Assembly: GCA_014871385.1 (NCBI GenBank)
Contig: CM026421.1
Coordinates: 10,351,644 to 10,415,643, forward strand
Reading direction: 5' to 3'
Origin: Ceratodon purpureus
Lineage: Eukaryota > Streptophyta > Bryopsida > Pseudoditrichales > Ditrichaceae
Length of the DNA stretch: 64,000 bases
Below, in pieces: positions 35,452-46,731 of the stretch. Under the pieces are notes generated by a model that was not told where the DNA came from, searched no databases, and saw only the letters and a list, made by a program, of their open reading frames with translations. Numbering within the stretch: the stretch's first letter is position 1; every line of letters starts with the position of its first letter. Position numbers and translations under genes: made by a program.

Positions 35452-35575
35452 TTCGTACATTTTTCCAAATTTTAACAAACTTGGAAGCTTTTAGGTTACT
35501 TCAAGACGATTCAATCTCACCAAAATATCTATCATTTGGATGAAGTATGAATGAGTTATGAATTTTCAAAATCTA

Positions 35576-38500
35576 TTCTTTAGAAGTTATACCAAAACGT
35601 GCTCTAATTCTTTACCTTTTAGAGTCATTTCTTCACTCAACATGTTATGTTAGAAAATAGGTCAATGATCTATTATGCTTCTATTGAGACACGTGCTTCA
35701 ATCATGGCATTGAAGAAAGTTTCCAACATCCACTTACCAAAATCAAACAACATAATTCCATAAATTACAAGATGATCCTTATCCACATAGACAATATGTA
35801 TTTTTTGATAAAATATCATAAACGCCTTCGCCTTCTTTCTACATTATATTCAAAAGATGTTGGTTTCACCACCGACAAGGTTCCTTGGAAGTCTTTGGAT
35901 TCCTCAGTGCTTTGGGTGTCAAAAACAAGCTTCCGCTTGTAGCAACTTCTCTCAAGGTGGAGTCTAAATAGATTATTGTGGTTTCAAAGATGATTGCATG
36001 GATGTCTTCATGCTAAAACTAATGTGTTTTCATAAATGAGTGGAAAATTGTATGTCCTTTTGAAGGACAAAACATTGGGCCATTAAATCAACAATTAGCA
36101 ATAAAGACTAATATTATTGAAACTTAAATGTAAATCAGGGAGCAATGACCATGATTTAGGATTCATTTAATTTTTTGATTTTTAATATTTTGATTTAATT
36201 TAATTTTTCTTTTTTATATCATTTATCTATCTTTTTTTTCTTATTATTAAATTTATGTTTTTACTCTTCTTTTCAACTTTGAATTTTTTGGAATTTCTCA
36301 AGTCTGAACAACCTTCTAAGCTGCCATAACAAAAATTTCTTTAATTCTTTTATAGTATGAAGACAGTTAAGCTTGGAAGAATCATACTTTTTACAAAGTT
36401 ATATTTTTAAGTAACTCCTATTTTTATAGAAAATTGGGTCATTAATTGTATTTTTGTTTTGATCGAACAAGATTGAATCGTCTTATGTTAATATAATTAC
36501 GCTAAAAGTATTATATTTTGGGATGGCTTATGTTCAATTTTTAAATTTTATTGTAGGTCAATTCCCACATGTAGGCAGTTTGAATTTACTATAGTTGTGC
36601 TTTTACTTCAAATAAGTGTTATATCAATTACTTCAAGACATTAACTTTCTAGTTTATATTGATGTTAAAGCCTAATTTGTGTCATATAGATGTAATGATG
36701 TTTTGTTTTGAGTTTTAAAAGTTTTATTCTTAAAAGTTTTTTGACTATACATTTAATGATGTTGTTTAATTTAAATTTAATGGCGCCAGACCTATGTATC
36801 AAAAAGAAAACAATGATGCCTTCAAACTTTTCACTCTTTTTATTTAATCAAAATTCTATGTATAGATATTCATATTTATGGGCTTTTATATTTTGTTCAT
36901 AAAGTTTTTAAAGATGACTTTGAAATTTGTAAGATTGCATGAAAATGTCTTCTACATAAATTGAATCAAAGAAAGCCCTATTGTTGGCTTGAAAATAGGT
37001 TGAGAAATTTCTATAATGTCTTAGACATTGACGTAAGAATACTACAAAGGCATGTTTACCGTAAATTTGGATACATATGAAAAATGGATCTAAAAGAAGG
37101 CAACCCCCAAAACATTTGCATTGCATTTTATCTTTGTCTAAGCGTAGAAGGCACTAATATCTTTGGAAGATAGAAAATGTGTCACTTGGAGTCCCAACAT
37201 GTTATTCACATTACCGGATTCTTGCTAATTTACTTCTAGCATTTTTTATTTTGGAAGGCATTGAATTATTCAAATAATAACTTTTCCTTACGGCAAAGGC
37301 CAATCTTTCATTATCGAAATGATAGCAATTTACTTAAGAAAGTTGATGCTATTTAAGGAATGGATGTGAGGTTTGTTCGATAAATGTTCTTATTTGGAGC
37401 CAAGAAGGTAGTGCTTTTCTTGTTGACTGTTCCTTCAATTTTTTTAATATATGTTAGTTGGAATTGCATTGATTTAGGGTTTTGGTACCACAATTGGTAT
37501 TTTTTACTTATTTTTTGAACCCAATGAATGTATTGATAAGATTGCGGGGAGAACTTACCAAAAGAGAGAATCACAGGCTTTCAATATTTAAACATATAGA
37601 ATGGGCGGTTGACAGTTTGGACCACGGCCCACTAAAATGTGAGGATTGTCGTTGCGGACCGACTTCGCTTTACACTAATTTAAAAAAAAAAAATTGACCT
37701 CAATGGGATTATGTTACATGGTCCAACGGGTTTTTTGTTGAGTTGTGGAAAAAAAGTCAACTTGATGGAAACTGAAAGAAGCGTCGGGCAAAAAATCGAT
37801 GATTGACCAAAATTTTATTATTTTGCTGATTCTTTAATTTAATTTTATTTAATTTTTAAATTATTTTTTGGAGGTTTTTATTCTATGTTTTTGTTTTTTC
37901 CTACATATAAAAAAGTTTAGCCTGAAGTCATCTCGGTCCAAATCTACTTTACACTATGAGAAGTGACCAAAACATATAAAAAATATTTTTTGATTTTTCA
38001 TGGTCACGAAGCAAGTTCAAGACTTGAAACCATGAAATGATTTTATTTCTCTTGGTCAATCATTCATGGTCCGGTATACAAACCGCCTGTAAATGTCATT
38101 ACTAAATAATTCCTATATGTTAAATTAGAGAGAGATTTAGCATTCATATATGACGAGATCAATTTTTTCCTTGGTGAATGAATAAAACAAAAATGAATAT
38201 TAAATGCCATGACATAGTTTAGCATAATTTTGTCCATACTTCTTGTGTTCAAAAACATGATGAATGGTAAGATATGATAAGTTCTCTATCTAAATAGATG
38301 GAGGAGGCTTATCTTGTTGAGCAAGCAATGAGCTTACAAAACTTTGCCAAATAGTCTAATTTGGTAACATGCCATGTGAGCAACCCCAGTCATTGCTTAG
38401 GGACAGGAACTTACATTCAATTTTGGCTTAGCAGAATTGTGTCCAGTAAAGGAAGAAATAGCATCACATGACATGAGATGCTTTATGCATATTTTAGTAG

Positions 38501-38714
38501 TTGATAAGACTATTCTATAAATGAATTCTTAGCATTCGATGCATTACTTATTGAAAGATGTAATTTCTATTTTAACTTTTTTTAAATGATGAATGTAAAT
38601 TCGAGATTGTTCAAAAACAACAACTATTATCGTAATTTGCTCACAAGGTCAAGTAAGAAATTGTCCTTGTAACCTCAACAAGCTTCGTTTTGTGTGTGGG
38701 GGTGGGGGGGGGGG
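35576..38714. other. AT-rich gene-free spacer
   Basis: Extreme AT bias with short random frames only. It ends in a G-tract (38,704-38,714) at the left end of the 7.1-kb element. No gene or RNA was recognised. Confidence 0.55.
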
Positions 38715-38764
38715 CAGGAATGCTATCTTGTGAGCAGCGAGCAGGAGCAGCGAGCAGGGAGCAC
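38715..38764 (+). repeat. Left terminal inverted repeat
   Basis: Fifty bases starting CAGGAATGCTATC and continuing with GAGCAGCGAGCAGG-type direct sub-repeats. Reverse complement of 45,795-45,844 with a small number of mismatches. Confidence 0.85.
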
Positions 38765-39232
38765 TGTTTGTTTTTTTCAAAATTTTTGGTTTTTTTCGAT
38801 TTTTTTTCCAATTTTTTTTCGTCGCAAACTAATACAGTGTGTATTACCGCGGAATCTTTAAAGAATCTTTAGAGAATATTTAGGGAAAATCTTCTGAAGA
38901 TTCCGGGAATATTCTTTTCGGAGAAATATATAAAGCCGAGTATAGGTAAATTACCTTAAAAAACATATTCGAATTAAAAAAATTGTAGCAACGGCTACTG
39001 AATTTAATTACACCGGTAATTTACAAAAATGGGTCACACTACATGAAGTGAGTAGATGACCATTTGCTCTATCTATACATATATACGGTCTAAGATTAAT
39101 ACTGTATAAAATGAAGTCCAACATACATGGTCATACAGTATGCGCTACGATATCCAGGTATATCCAAGTAAAAATACCTAAACAACACACAAAATGTGAA
39201 AGCAGGCCTAGAAATGATCTAGAAGGTAAACT

Positions 39233-41423
39233 CTAGAAGTAATCAGGGCTGCGCCAAACTTGGCTATCAGAGGTATCACTGTCATTGAACATAATCGGGT
39301 AACCTTCATTATCTCCCCAACCGTTGGACTCGGTCGAGGCTCCTTCATCATCAGAGGAAGTTCCATCGTAAAAAAGGCGCTCCTCTGGTGCTGGAGGAGC
39401 CTTGTAGCTGTAGTCAATCTGGCCGCCAAAGAACTCCTCTAAACCGTCGGAGTCGTAGCCATCACCAGGAGAATATCATCACCACGGGCGCCATGAACAT
39501 CCAGCCCCCAGGGATCCTTGGGCTTCGAATCTCCATGGTCTGAGTGGGGAACCTCAACACAGATGTTGGTGTTCCCCACTTCAACCACCTGGATGGTGAG
39601 TTCATCGTCGCAGCCTCCAATGTCGATTCCTGCCTCACGAAGATAGTCCAAAGCTCCGACCGGCTTACGGACTGGAGGTGCCTCTAGATCCACCTCTATA
39701 GCCTCCTCTCCGTTCTCTGGCATTGATAAAGGGGTCTTCAAAGGAGTGCGATCCGATGCAACGCCTGGGAGGAGTTCCGGAGCAATTCCAGCCTCAGAGA
39801 GCCTCCTCCGCTGAGCCCGTGTGAGCACCATGTTGGGCTGTGGAAAAAATCTACAAGTCAAAACAAAGAATTCAATTAGTTCAAAGTGGTGTATATTAGT
39901 TCACAATAAATATTTACAGAATGACATTGAAGAAACGCTTTGAGAATGTTGACTCAAATCTTGAGTCTTGATGGTGTAGACAGATTGCGAAGGCAAGCTA
40001 GATGTCCCGTGAATACTATCAGAAGGTATGCTACTGCCAGAAGGTGAAATACCTTCATCCTCAGCAACCTTCTTCAAGCCCATTTCTTTTACCTTCTTGG
40101 CTTGAGTGAGAAATATGAGCTTCTCTTCCTTCCGTCTGGTGGATTCCGCCCTCTCCTTTTCCTTCTTCTCAGCCTTTACTTTTGCCCTCTGCTCTTCACG
40201 TTCAAGCTTTTTCGACATCTTCCTCCGCTGCTGTTCAGTCAAATTCAATAGCGCATCTGCATTCGCAAGGTCCAGGCCTTTAGACTTCATCTCCTCAGTC
40301 TCCCTCTTGCAGATGGCGAATGTCTCCAGCTCATGATCTGGGCAACGGTCTCCAGGCTTGAGCTCAATGTACCAAGGGCATCGATGAAGGTGCGGCCTCG
40401 TGAAATCGCGTCGCTGGCTTGGTGTAAAAATGCAGTCCTCGCTTGCCGTGTCCAACCATTTCTTGAAACGAGCTGGAAATTGGTCTTCGGTAATTGCCCC
40501 TTTCTTCAACAACTCCTGCTGAAAGTATCTCACCACAACCCTGCACGCAGCTTCCTTTGTATTCTCCCACTCCAGAAACTCCTTCTGCTTATTAAATTTT
40601 GAGGGCTTCTCAACCAGATCTGGATAGCCTTTCTTCCAGATTATCTGCCTTCCGTCAAGAACAAATTTCCGGATGTCAACAATGGATCCCTCAAAGCCCG
40701 GGCGCGGAATCTGGAGATCGTCTTCATCAATGATATTGTTGTAAATATTTCCTGCTTCTTCCTCAAGCTGCATCAAACTTCAGAAAATTAGAAAAATTTC
40801 TCCCCCTCCAAACGGACTCTCGGATCCGAAAGTACCCTGGGCAGTGCAAAAATTATTTTATCTGAATAAAAAATGGGTATAGAAATTGACGACGTATGCG
40901 TTTTGGGAGGTAAGAACAGCCTCCTCCGAAAGGACTTTCGGATCCGAAAGTACCCTGGACCCTACAGGAATTTGTTTTCTAGAACTCTAATGGTTACAGG
41001 AATTGACGACCTACGAGTTTTTAGAGTTAGTAATAGCCCCTTCCAAAAGGACTTTCGGATCCGAAAGCACCCCTGGAGGTAGACTTTATTTTTTTAAATA
41101 TGAAGAATATGGTACCGAGAACTTACGCCTGCGTAGAAGGAAGCAGTTCCCACCCATGGTCTCAGTTGGGTAGTAGCGCAAGGTTGCTCTGGGAAGTTGT
41201 TGGCCTGTCGTCCATCCTTGCTCATATTCCACCATTTTAACCATCGTTGCTTGTACTGGGCCGGAACTTTGGTGGTCGCTATCAACTGAAGTTTCTCAGG
41301 ACTCATCTCCGGCTGAGACATATTACAATTGTAATGCGCAATAATCTGTCCAACAACATCAAAATATTCATTAATAAAGTCAATATCATCATAAGCTGAC
41401 CATTTAATCGAACAAAACCTCAA
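39233..41423 (-). pseudogene. Transposon-encoded protein A, multi-exon, frameshifted
   Basis: Minus-strand coding regions: 41,127-41,423 (contains QRWLKWWNMSKDG), then 39,90x-40,767 starting LEEEAGNIYNN after a TGCAG acceptor, and a third exon from 39,837 starting PNMVLTRAQRRRLSEAG. The middle part has a basic coiled-coil-like stretch (about KKLEREEQRAKVKAEKKEKE). In the third exon the frame shifts near 39,465: an acidic tail (DGLEEFFGGQIDYSY... to WRSPDYF, stop at 39,233) continues in another frame. Family and function are not recognised. Location between TIRs, and a second diverged copy of the first exon at 46.7 kb, mark it as a transposon protein. Confidence 0.55.
40790..41080. repeat. Palindrome array 1 (~118-bp units)
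   Basis: Three units centred on TCGGATCCGA at 40,820-40,829, 40,938-40,947 and 41,055-41,064 share flanking AAAGTACCCTGG and GAAATTGACGAC/GGAATTGACGAC segments. The array lies in the intron between the first two exons of the minus-strand transposon gene. Confidence 0.9.
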
Positions 41424-41489
41424 TTAAATGGTGATGACTTGAATTAGGCTGAAATTAGGGCTGTTTATCAAGAATTAAAGTAAATATCC

Positions 41490-42010
41490 AGTTCCACAGA
41501 ACTACTCTCGGATCCGAAAGTACATTGGGCTGCATCTACTTTCATTTTAAAATTGAGAATTAGCATAAGAAAACAACAACTCTCTTGCACTGCAAAACTA
41601 CTCTCGGATCCGAAAGTACATTGGGCTGCATCTACTTTTATTTGAAAACTGAGAATTAGCCTAACAAAACAACAACTCTGTTGCACTGCAAAACTACTCT
41701 CGGATCCGAAAGTACATTGGGTTGCATCTACTTTCATTTTAAAATTGAGAATTAGCCTAAGAAAACAACAACTCGGTTGCACTGCAAAACTACTCTCGGA
41801 TCCGAAAGTACATTGGACAGTGTCTACTTTCATCCAAAGTTGGAGGATTTGCCTACTAAAACACTGATTTTTCTGTAACAGAAAACTACTCTCGGATCCG
41901 AAAGTACATTGGGATGCCTCTACTTGCATCTTCAATAAGTATTTTTTGCCAGAGAATACATGAGTTTCCATTACAACAAGAACACTCTCGGATCCGAAAG
42001 TGCTTCTCAC
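41490..42010. repeat. Palindrome array 2 (~96-bp units)
   Basis: Six copies of TCGGATCCGA start at 41,518, 41,604, 41,700, 41,796, 41,892 and 41,998. Most units also share GAAAGTACATTGGG and TGCATCTACTTTCATTT. Three of the spacings are exactly 96 bp, so the minus strand stays open for about 209 codons (41,468-42,097) and encodes repeated QCTFGSESSFAVQ-like peptides. Whether that frame is translated or intronic is unclear. Confidence 0.9.
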
Positions 42011-42047
42011 AGTATAAAATTGATGCTTCTTATAAGTAAATCGAGAT

Positions 42048-42440
42048 ACCTCATCGATGAATCCCTCGCCATTTGCGGGGTCAGCGATGGCAAGCAATCA
42101 ATCCATATTGGTGTGCAGGCCTTACTTGCAAATTGCAATAACTTTGTAATGATGTATAATTTGTCTAAAAACAAAAAGAATTCAGGATTTGTAGCCATTT
42201 CATGCGCCGGAAAAGCATGTTTAATCATAGCAACAAGTTAAATTTACCAAGATATTCTTTAAATATTTTCATTTTATGCTGCAAATTGAAAGATAGAGGA
42301 AAAAAGCAGGTACTACAGAAGTACTTTCGGATCCGAAAGTACACTGTACGATATAAACAATTTTCTAAATAATTAGCAAAGTTATATCTCATTGATGAAT
42401 CCCTCGCCATTTGTAGTGTTGGCAATGGCAAGCATTCGTA
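42048..42440. repeat. Duplicated ~45-bp segment, possibly a duplicated exon
   Basis: GATGAATCCCTCGCCATTTG occurs at about 42,055 and 42,396, each followed by a similar GCGATGGCAAGCA or GGCAATGGCAAGCA. On the minus strand both read LAIAxxxNGEGFIxE. This suggests duplication of an exon end of the transposon gene. Confidence 0.65.
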
Positions 42441-42680
42441 CATTTGTCATTGTCACCGTCCTACACAATGTAATATCCAACTTTCCAATAGGAGCCTCCA
42501 TTGATTGGTTTAGAATGATGTGTGAGTTGCCAACACGATTCTTCCGCAGTTTCTATACCGTCACGTGAACTCCAGGGTCTTTTGTAGGTTCTTCATCTTC
42601 TAGAGCTCTCTTGATATCCATGGGGATGTATTAAGATTCATGATGTATCAACAAACCTAACATAAAAATGTCATTTTACC

Positions 42681-43400
42681 ATTTCTATTCAATTCAAAAT
42701 TTAGTACATATAACCTGCCTAAAACCTTTGGTGGATTGCCAGGTCAATTTATTCATTCATATAATTTTTTTGGTTAAAAATGTGCATTTGTTTGTTAAAA
42801 ATGTGCATCCTCAAAAGGGCTCTCGGATCCGAAAGTCCCTTGAGGTGGGACTCAATTTTGCTCATAGTTTAGAATATGGATGAAAAAAATGGCCTGATTT
42901 TGTTTTTCTTCAAGATATGGCTTGTTATATGTTTTTGGAAAGCTCTCATTTAAGGCTTTCCAATGACATATTACAATATATATTTGGAAAAAATCTCCAT
43001 GTGTAGTGCCTATTTTTAAAATAAAGGAGGGGAGGTAGAGACATATGCCAACACCTGTATTTTTAAAATAGGCACTACACATGGAGATTTTTTCCAAATA
43101 TATATTGTAATATGCCATTGGAAAGCCTTAAATGAGAGCTTTCCAAAAACATATAACAAGCCATATCTCGAAGAAAAAAAAAATTAGGTCATTTTTTTCA
43201 TCCAGATTCTAAACTATGAGCAAAATTGAGTCCCACCTCAAGGGACTTTCGGATCCGAGAGCCCTTTTGAGGATGCACATTTTTAACAAAAAGATGCACA
43301 TTTTTATCCAAAAAAATTATATGAATGAATAAAATGACCTGGCGATCCACCAAAGGTTTTAGGCAGGTTCTATGTACTGAATTTTGAATTGAATGGAAAT
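42681..43400. repeat. 720-bp near-perfect hairpin between divergent transposon genes
   Basis: Arms 42,681-43,022 and about 43,060-43,400 are reverse complements with scattered mismatches and small indels, leaving a loop of about 40 nt. Each arm contains one TCGGATCCGA (42,823-42,832 and 43,249-43,258). The hairpin sits between the leftward protein A gene and the rightward transposase-like gene. Confidence 0.92.
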
Positions 43401-43631
43401 GTTCTTGGAATCTAAGAAGGGGTCAAGTCTTGTAAATATTTTTGAAAAATAGTGGAGATGAAGGTGGCCTTTGGATTTCAATGGAATAATGCCATAAATG
43501 ATTTTAGATCTTTAGAAGTGTGAAGGTATCTTAAGTGTGATGATATTTAAAGTATGTTGTTATATGTTCTTGATGTTGGTAATAGACACAAAGATTTTCT
43601 ACATGATATTATATCACACGCATTCTCTTGA

Positions 43632-45026
43632 TTGCCTATACAAAACCTATTGCTAGACAAGAGAATGGACATGCCGTCGTGCAACCTAAGAGAGACTATA
43701 CATTACAAGTGGCTTCAACAGTCCCGAAACACGGGCGAATGTCTATACGCTGCAATTGTGGACAACATAATGCGAGCGTTTATGGAGATCACTCAATATA
43801 GAAGGTATCTAAAGGGAGGAAAGGGAGGCAAAGGACTAGACAAGGCAGAGCTCCGCCTCCGTCAAGTACAACGGAGCTTAGACCCGGAAATGATAGTTGA
43901 GGCAATGAAGGCGTATCTCGGAGCTGGAGACGTGTTAACGAAGGAGAAGGGACTTGAAGGAGTAGAGATTTTCGGCTCTATGAAGAGGAAGCTTGATCTT
44001 CCTCCTAGTTTAACCCATGACTTTTGCTGCTGTCATAAGGTCAATTATTCCATCCCTACGATGGGGACTCGATCAACAAGGGCGCGGGCGGCGGATCCAG
44101 GAGGCTCTTTCGGATCCAACGTGTCGTGTACAGCACACCACGTTTGTTCAGGAGTCGGAGTGCGATCCATTCGAGTGGCACATTGCTCGCCTCTCAAATT
44201 GATCCGAACGAAAATGTCAAGCGCTTCAGGCGCAGACTCGTACGAAGTGTAACGCTAAGATCTCGAAGGAAGCTCAGGGTATAGCGACGCCTACATATTC
44301 CGAACACAAGAAGGATTATCACACCAGACGCTTGACTGTAGCAGAGTTTTGGTTCTGCTCTGATGATATCAACCAATGCGTGAAGGAGGGTCCTAAGTCA
44401 TTTGTTGTGGATTGGCCGGAAATTCCTATGGTATGGCCAGTCAAAATAGGAACCAATCTCACTCGACAGGAGGTATTCTCCCTGGAAGAAGCGGGTTTCC
44501 AATGGCAACAGTGTGGCGCTCTATCACCATGCCGCCAATTCCAAGCAAATTCGAACTGGCCTCTTCTGAGATACCATTTCAAGGCACCAGCAGATCCTAA
44601 TGCACACCTACGCTCCGAGGTGGACATTCCATTCGCAGGAACTCTGATGCCCCAACTGTGGAGCATTGTAACAAGTGGGAAAGCACCGCTGTCATGGACC
44701 ATTGCGGTATTACATGGATAACAACTATTCTGTATCCTGGATATGGTTGTGTTGTTATCCTTAACACGGGAAGGGGCAAGCTATACCGCATCACCATTGG
44801 GTGCTTTCCGGAATACACTTGCCTAGATTTCATCAAGATGCTTTCGGAGACTCTAGGGAAAAACAAGCAATGGAAATACTGCAAATATATTTATTATGTT
44901 ATTCGGTACATGTGCAAGATGGATCCTAAAGAAGACTCCTTCATGCACGCTCCGGGTTAGAGTTTCTACGAGGTTATGGAAATCCTCAAACGAATGGGTG
45001 CCTGTGAAGAATTATTCAGTTTATAA
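43632..45026 (+). pseudogene. Degenerate transposase-like protein with SWIM-like end
   Basis: Begins in the frame at 43,632 (CNLRETIHYKWLQQS, ITQYRRYLKGGKGGKGLDKA, EGVEIFGSMKRK). It shifts frame near 44.04-44.12 kb (SDPTRCVQHTTFVQESECDPFEWHIA-like region), again near 44.2 kb and 44.7 kb, and has a nonsense TAG at 44,957-44,959 before SFYEVMEILKRMG and a final stop at 45,024-45,026. The segment TCLDFIKM...WKYCKYIYYV resembles a degenerate SWIM zinc-binding motif (C-x-C...C-x-H with changes). I recall similar multi-copy sequences in mosses but cannot confirm the family. Confidence 0.55.
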
Positions 45027-45279
45027 CGTACAAGTAGCCTCCTAGTGGACAATAGGTTACTATATCAGCAGTGTTTTGTTCTGGATTGGATTTGTCTTGA
45101 TTTGAATTGCAAAAAATAAAGATGATATTTTTATATGCCATTATATACAATCAAATTAGGTGAGTTTTTTTCCACAATAAAATAGAAATCTCTCTCAGTC
45201 CTTCTTCCCTATGACAAATAACTCCAATTTTCCGGTGAGAAAACTCAACAACATATCATTGAGTTTATTTGAATGTCTG

Positions 45280-45490
45280 TCCTCTGGAGGTGTATTTCGG
45301 ATCCGAGGGTCTCCTTCAGGCAGAGCCAAATGGACTCTCGGATCCGAGATACACCTCCAGCATTGCAAATCCAACTATGTCCTTAGGAAAAAATTCGATG
45401 CGCTGGAGGTGTATCTCGGATCTGAGGGTCTCCTTAAGGCACAACCAAGGGGACTCTCGGATCCGAGATACACCTCCAACGCATCAATTT
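45280..45490. repeat. Palindrome array 3 (inverted pairs)
   Basis: TCGGATCCGA at 45,297, 45,338 and 45,457, plus a one-base variant at 45,416. They lie in two ~120-bp units, each itself an inverted repeat bounded by GGAGGTGTAT and ATACACCTCC. The array lies between the transposase-like gene and the right TIR. Confidence 0.9.
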
Positions 45491-45794
45491 TTTTCTATTT
45501 AAAAAAATTTATATTAAAAATTTCAGTAAATTTCGTTAAAATAGGGTAAAAAATCATTTTAAACCAATCTTCATTTCAATAGAATCAGTGTATATATGAT
45601 CAATTTTTTTTAACTTCTATATTTAGATTTTTTGACAAAAATATCCTGAAAACCACGGAAATCCACGGTGATAGGTCCTTTACTAATTTTAGTAATTTCT
45701 CTCCTATTTCGTAAAAAATTCCCAAAATTTCCGAAAACTTGTCAAAAAACGAAGAGTTTTTCAAAAAAAAAAAAAAAAAAAAATCGTCAAAAAC

Positions 45795-45844
45795 GCCTCC
45801 ACTGCTCTCTGCTCCTGCTCGCTGCTCACAAGATAGCTTCGCTG
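45795..45844 (-). repeat. Right terminal inverted repeat
   Basis: Its reverse complement starts CAGCGAAGCTATCTTGTGAG and follows the left TIR for about 50 bp. A 13-G tract (45,845-45,857) follows immediately. Confidence 0.85.
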
Positions 45845-45857
45845 GGGGGGGGGGGGG

Positions 45858-46731
45858 ATTGAAGCAATGAATGGTTGACCTTATGAGCAAATTACGCTTC
45901 ATGGTAATATAAACTCTACATTGCGATGGAAATCTAGAAATTTAAGAACGTTGAATATCTGACATATGCATTTATACTTTTAATTTTACAAAGTATGTTG
46001 AAATTTGGATTCAAGATGCATCTCTCACTAGAGTATTGTCATGCCTTCAATTACAACTGTATATTAAATTTCTGCAAGTTATCACAATTATGCTATAAAC
46101 AAGGTTAATTGCATCTAATAAATCGTTATCATCATGTTATTGTCTTCCTCTCTTTTGTCAAGAAAATAAACTAATTAATTTAAACATCATTGTTTTAACA
46201 CCTAATTTTTCCGTGGACAAGAATGATTCTAATCACAGAAACAAATATTTCTTGGGGCCAACATTCATTCAAATCAAAAAGTCATCTACAATAATAAGAG
46301 TGTTCTATTCTTTTCTAAAATGATCATAATAGTTTTGCGAAATTGAAGTGCTATGGTTCCTTACATTCTCAAATAAATGGTCCTAAGATCCAAAAGAGAC
46401 ATTATTGATGAGTATATGATCTTCCATATAGCAACAAAAGTCGAAAAAAATTGGATTACTTGTTTTAGCCATAGCATTCTCCTAACCATATGCTTTAGTA
46501 GATTAGATATGGATATATCAAGTTCTTTTTCCAAAAGAGAACCATAGATGACTCTGGTTTCGGATTGAACAATTATTGATGTGAAACAACTTACAAGAAA
46601 TTTTGCACTCCAACTTTATATAATCACAATAAAAACATGCATCAAATATTGCCTTCTGATCCAATAGACAAGGATATCAGTTGTTGGTTTGAAGAATACA
46701 GAAACCCGTAGTTTTAAATTATTCCTACAAT
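45858..46731. other. AT-rich spacer
   Basis: AT-rich sequence without recognisable coding or repeat structure between the 7.1-kb element and a fragment of a related element. Confidence 0.5.

Larger units (their letters stand above)
38715..45844. mobile_element. 7.13-kb DNA transposon with 50-bp TIRs
   Basis: Terminal inverted repeats 38,715-38,764 and 45,795-45,844 begin CAGGAATGCTATCTTGTGAG and CAGCGAAGCTATCTTGTGAG and match over about 50 bp with few mismatches. Both ends abut a direct G-tract (11 G on the left, 13 G on the right), which fits a target-site duplication of about 9-11 bp. Inside are a minus-strand protein region (39.2-41.4 kb), a plus-strand transposase-like region with a SWIM-like end (43.6-45.0 kb), a large hairpin between them, and arrays of a 10-bp palindrome. 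The TSD size and SWIM-like motif suggest a Mutator-like group. That placement is tentative, since no DDE domain is recognised. Confidence 0.8.

Noticed and set aside
38698..38714. G-tracts at the element ends as part of the TIR
   Set aside because: Both tracts are G on the plus strand, so they are a direct repeat rather than an inverted one, and fit a target duplication better.
40820..42336. Palindrome arrays as a CRISPR-like repeat-spacer structure
   Set aside because: The units are similar along their whole length, the genome is a plant, and there are no unique spacers or cas genes. They are minisatellites.
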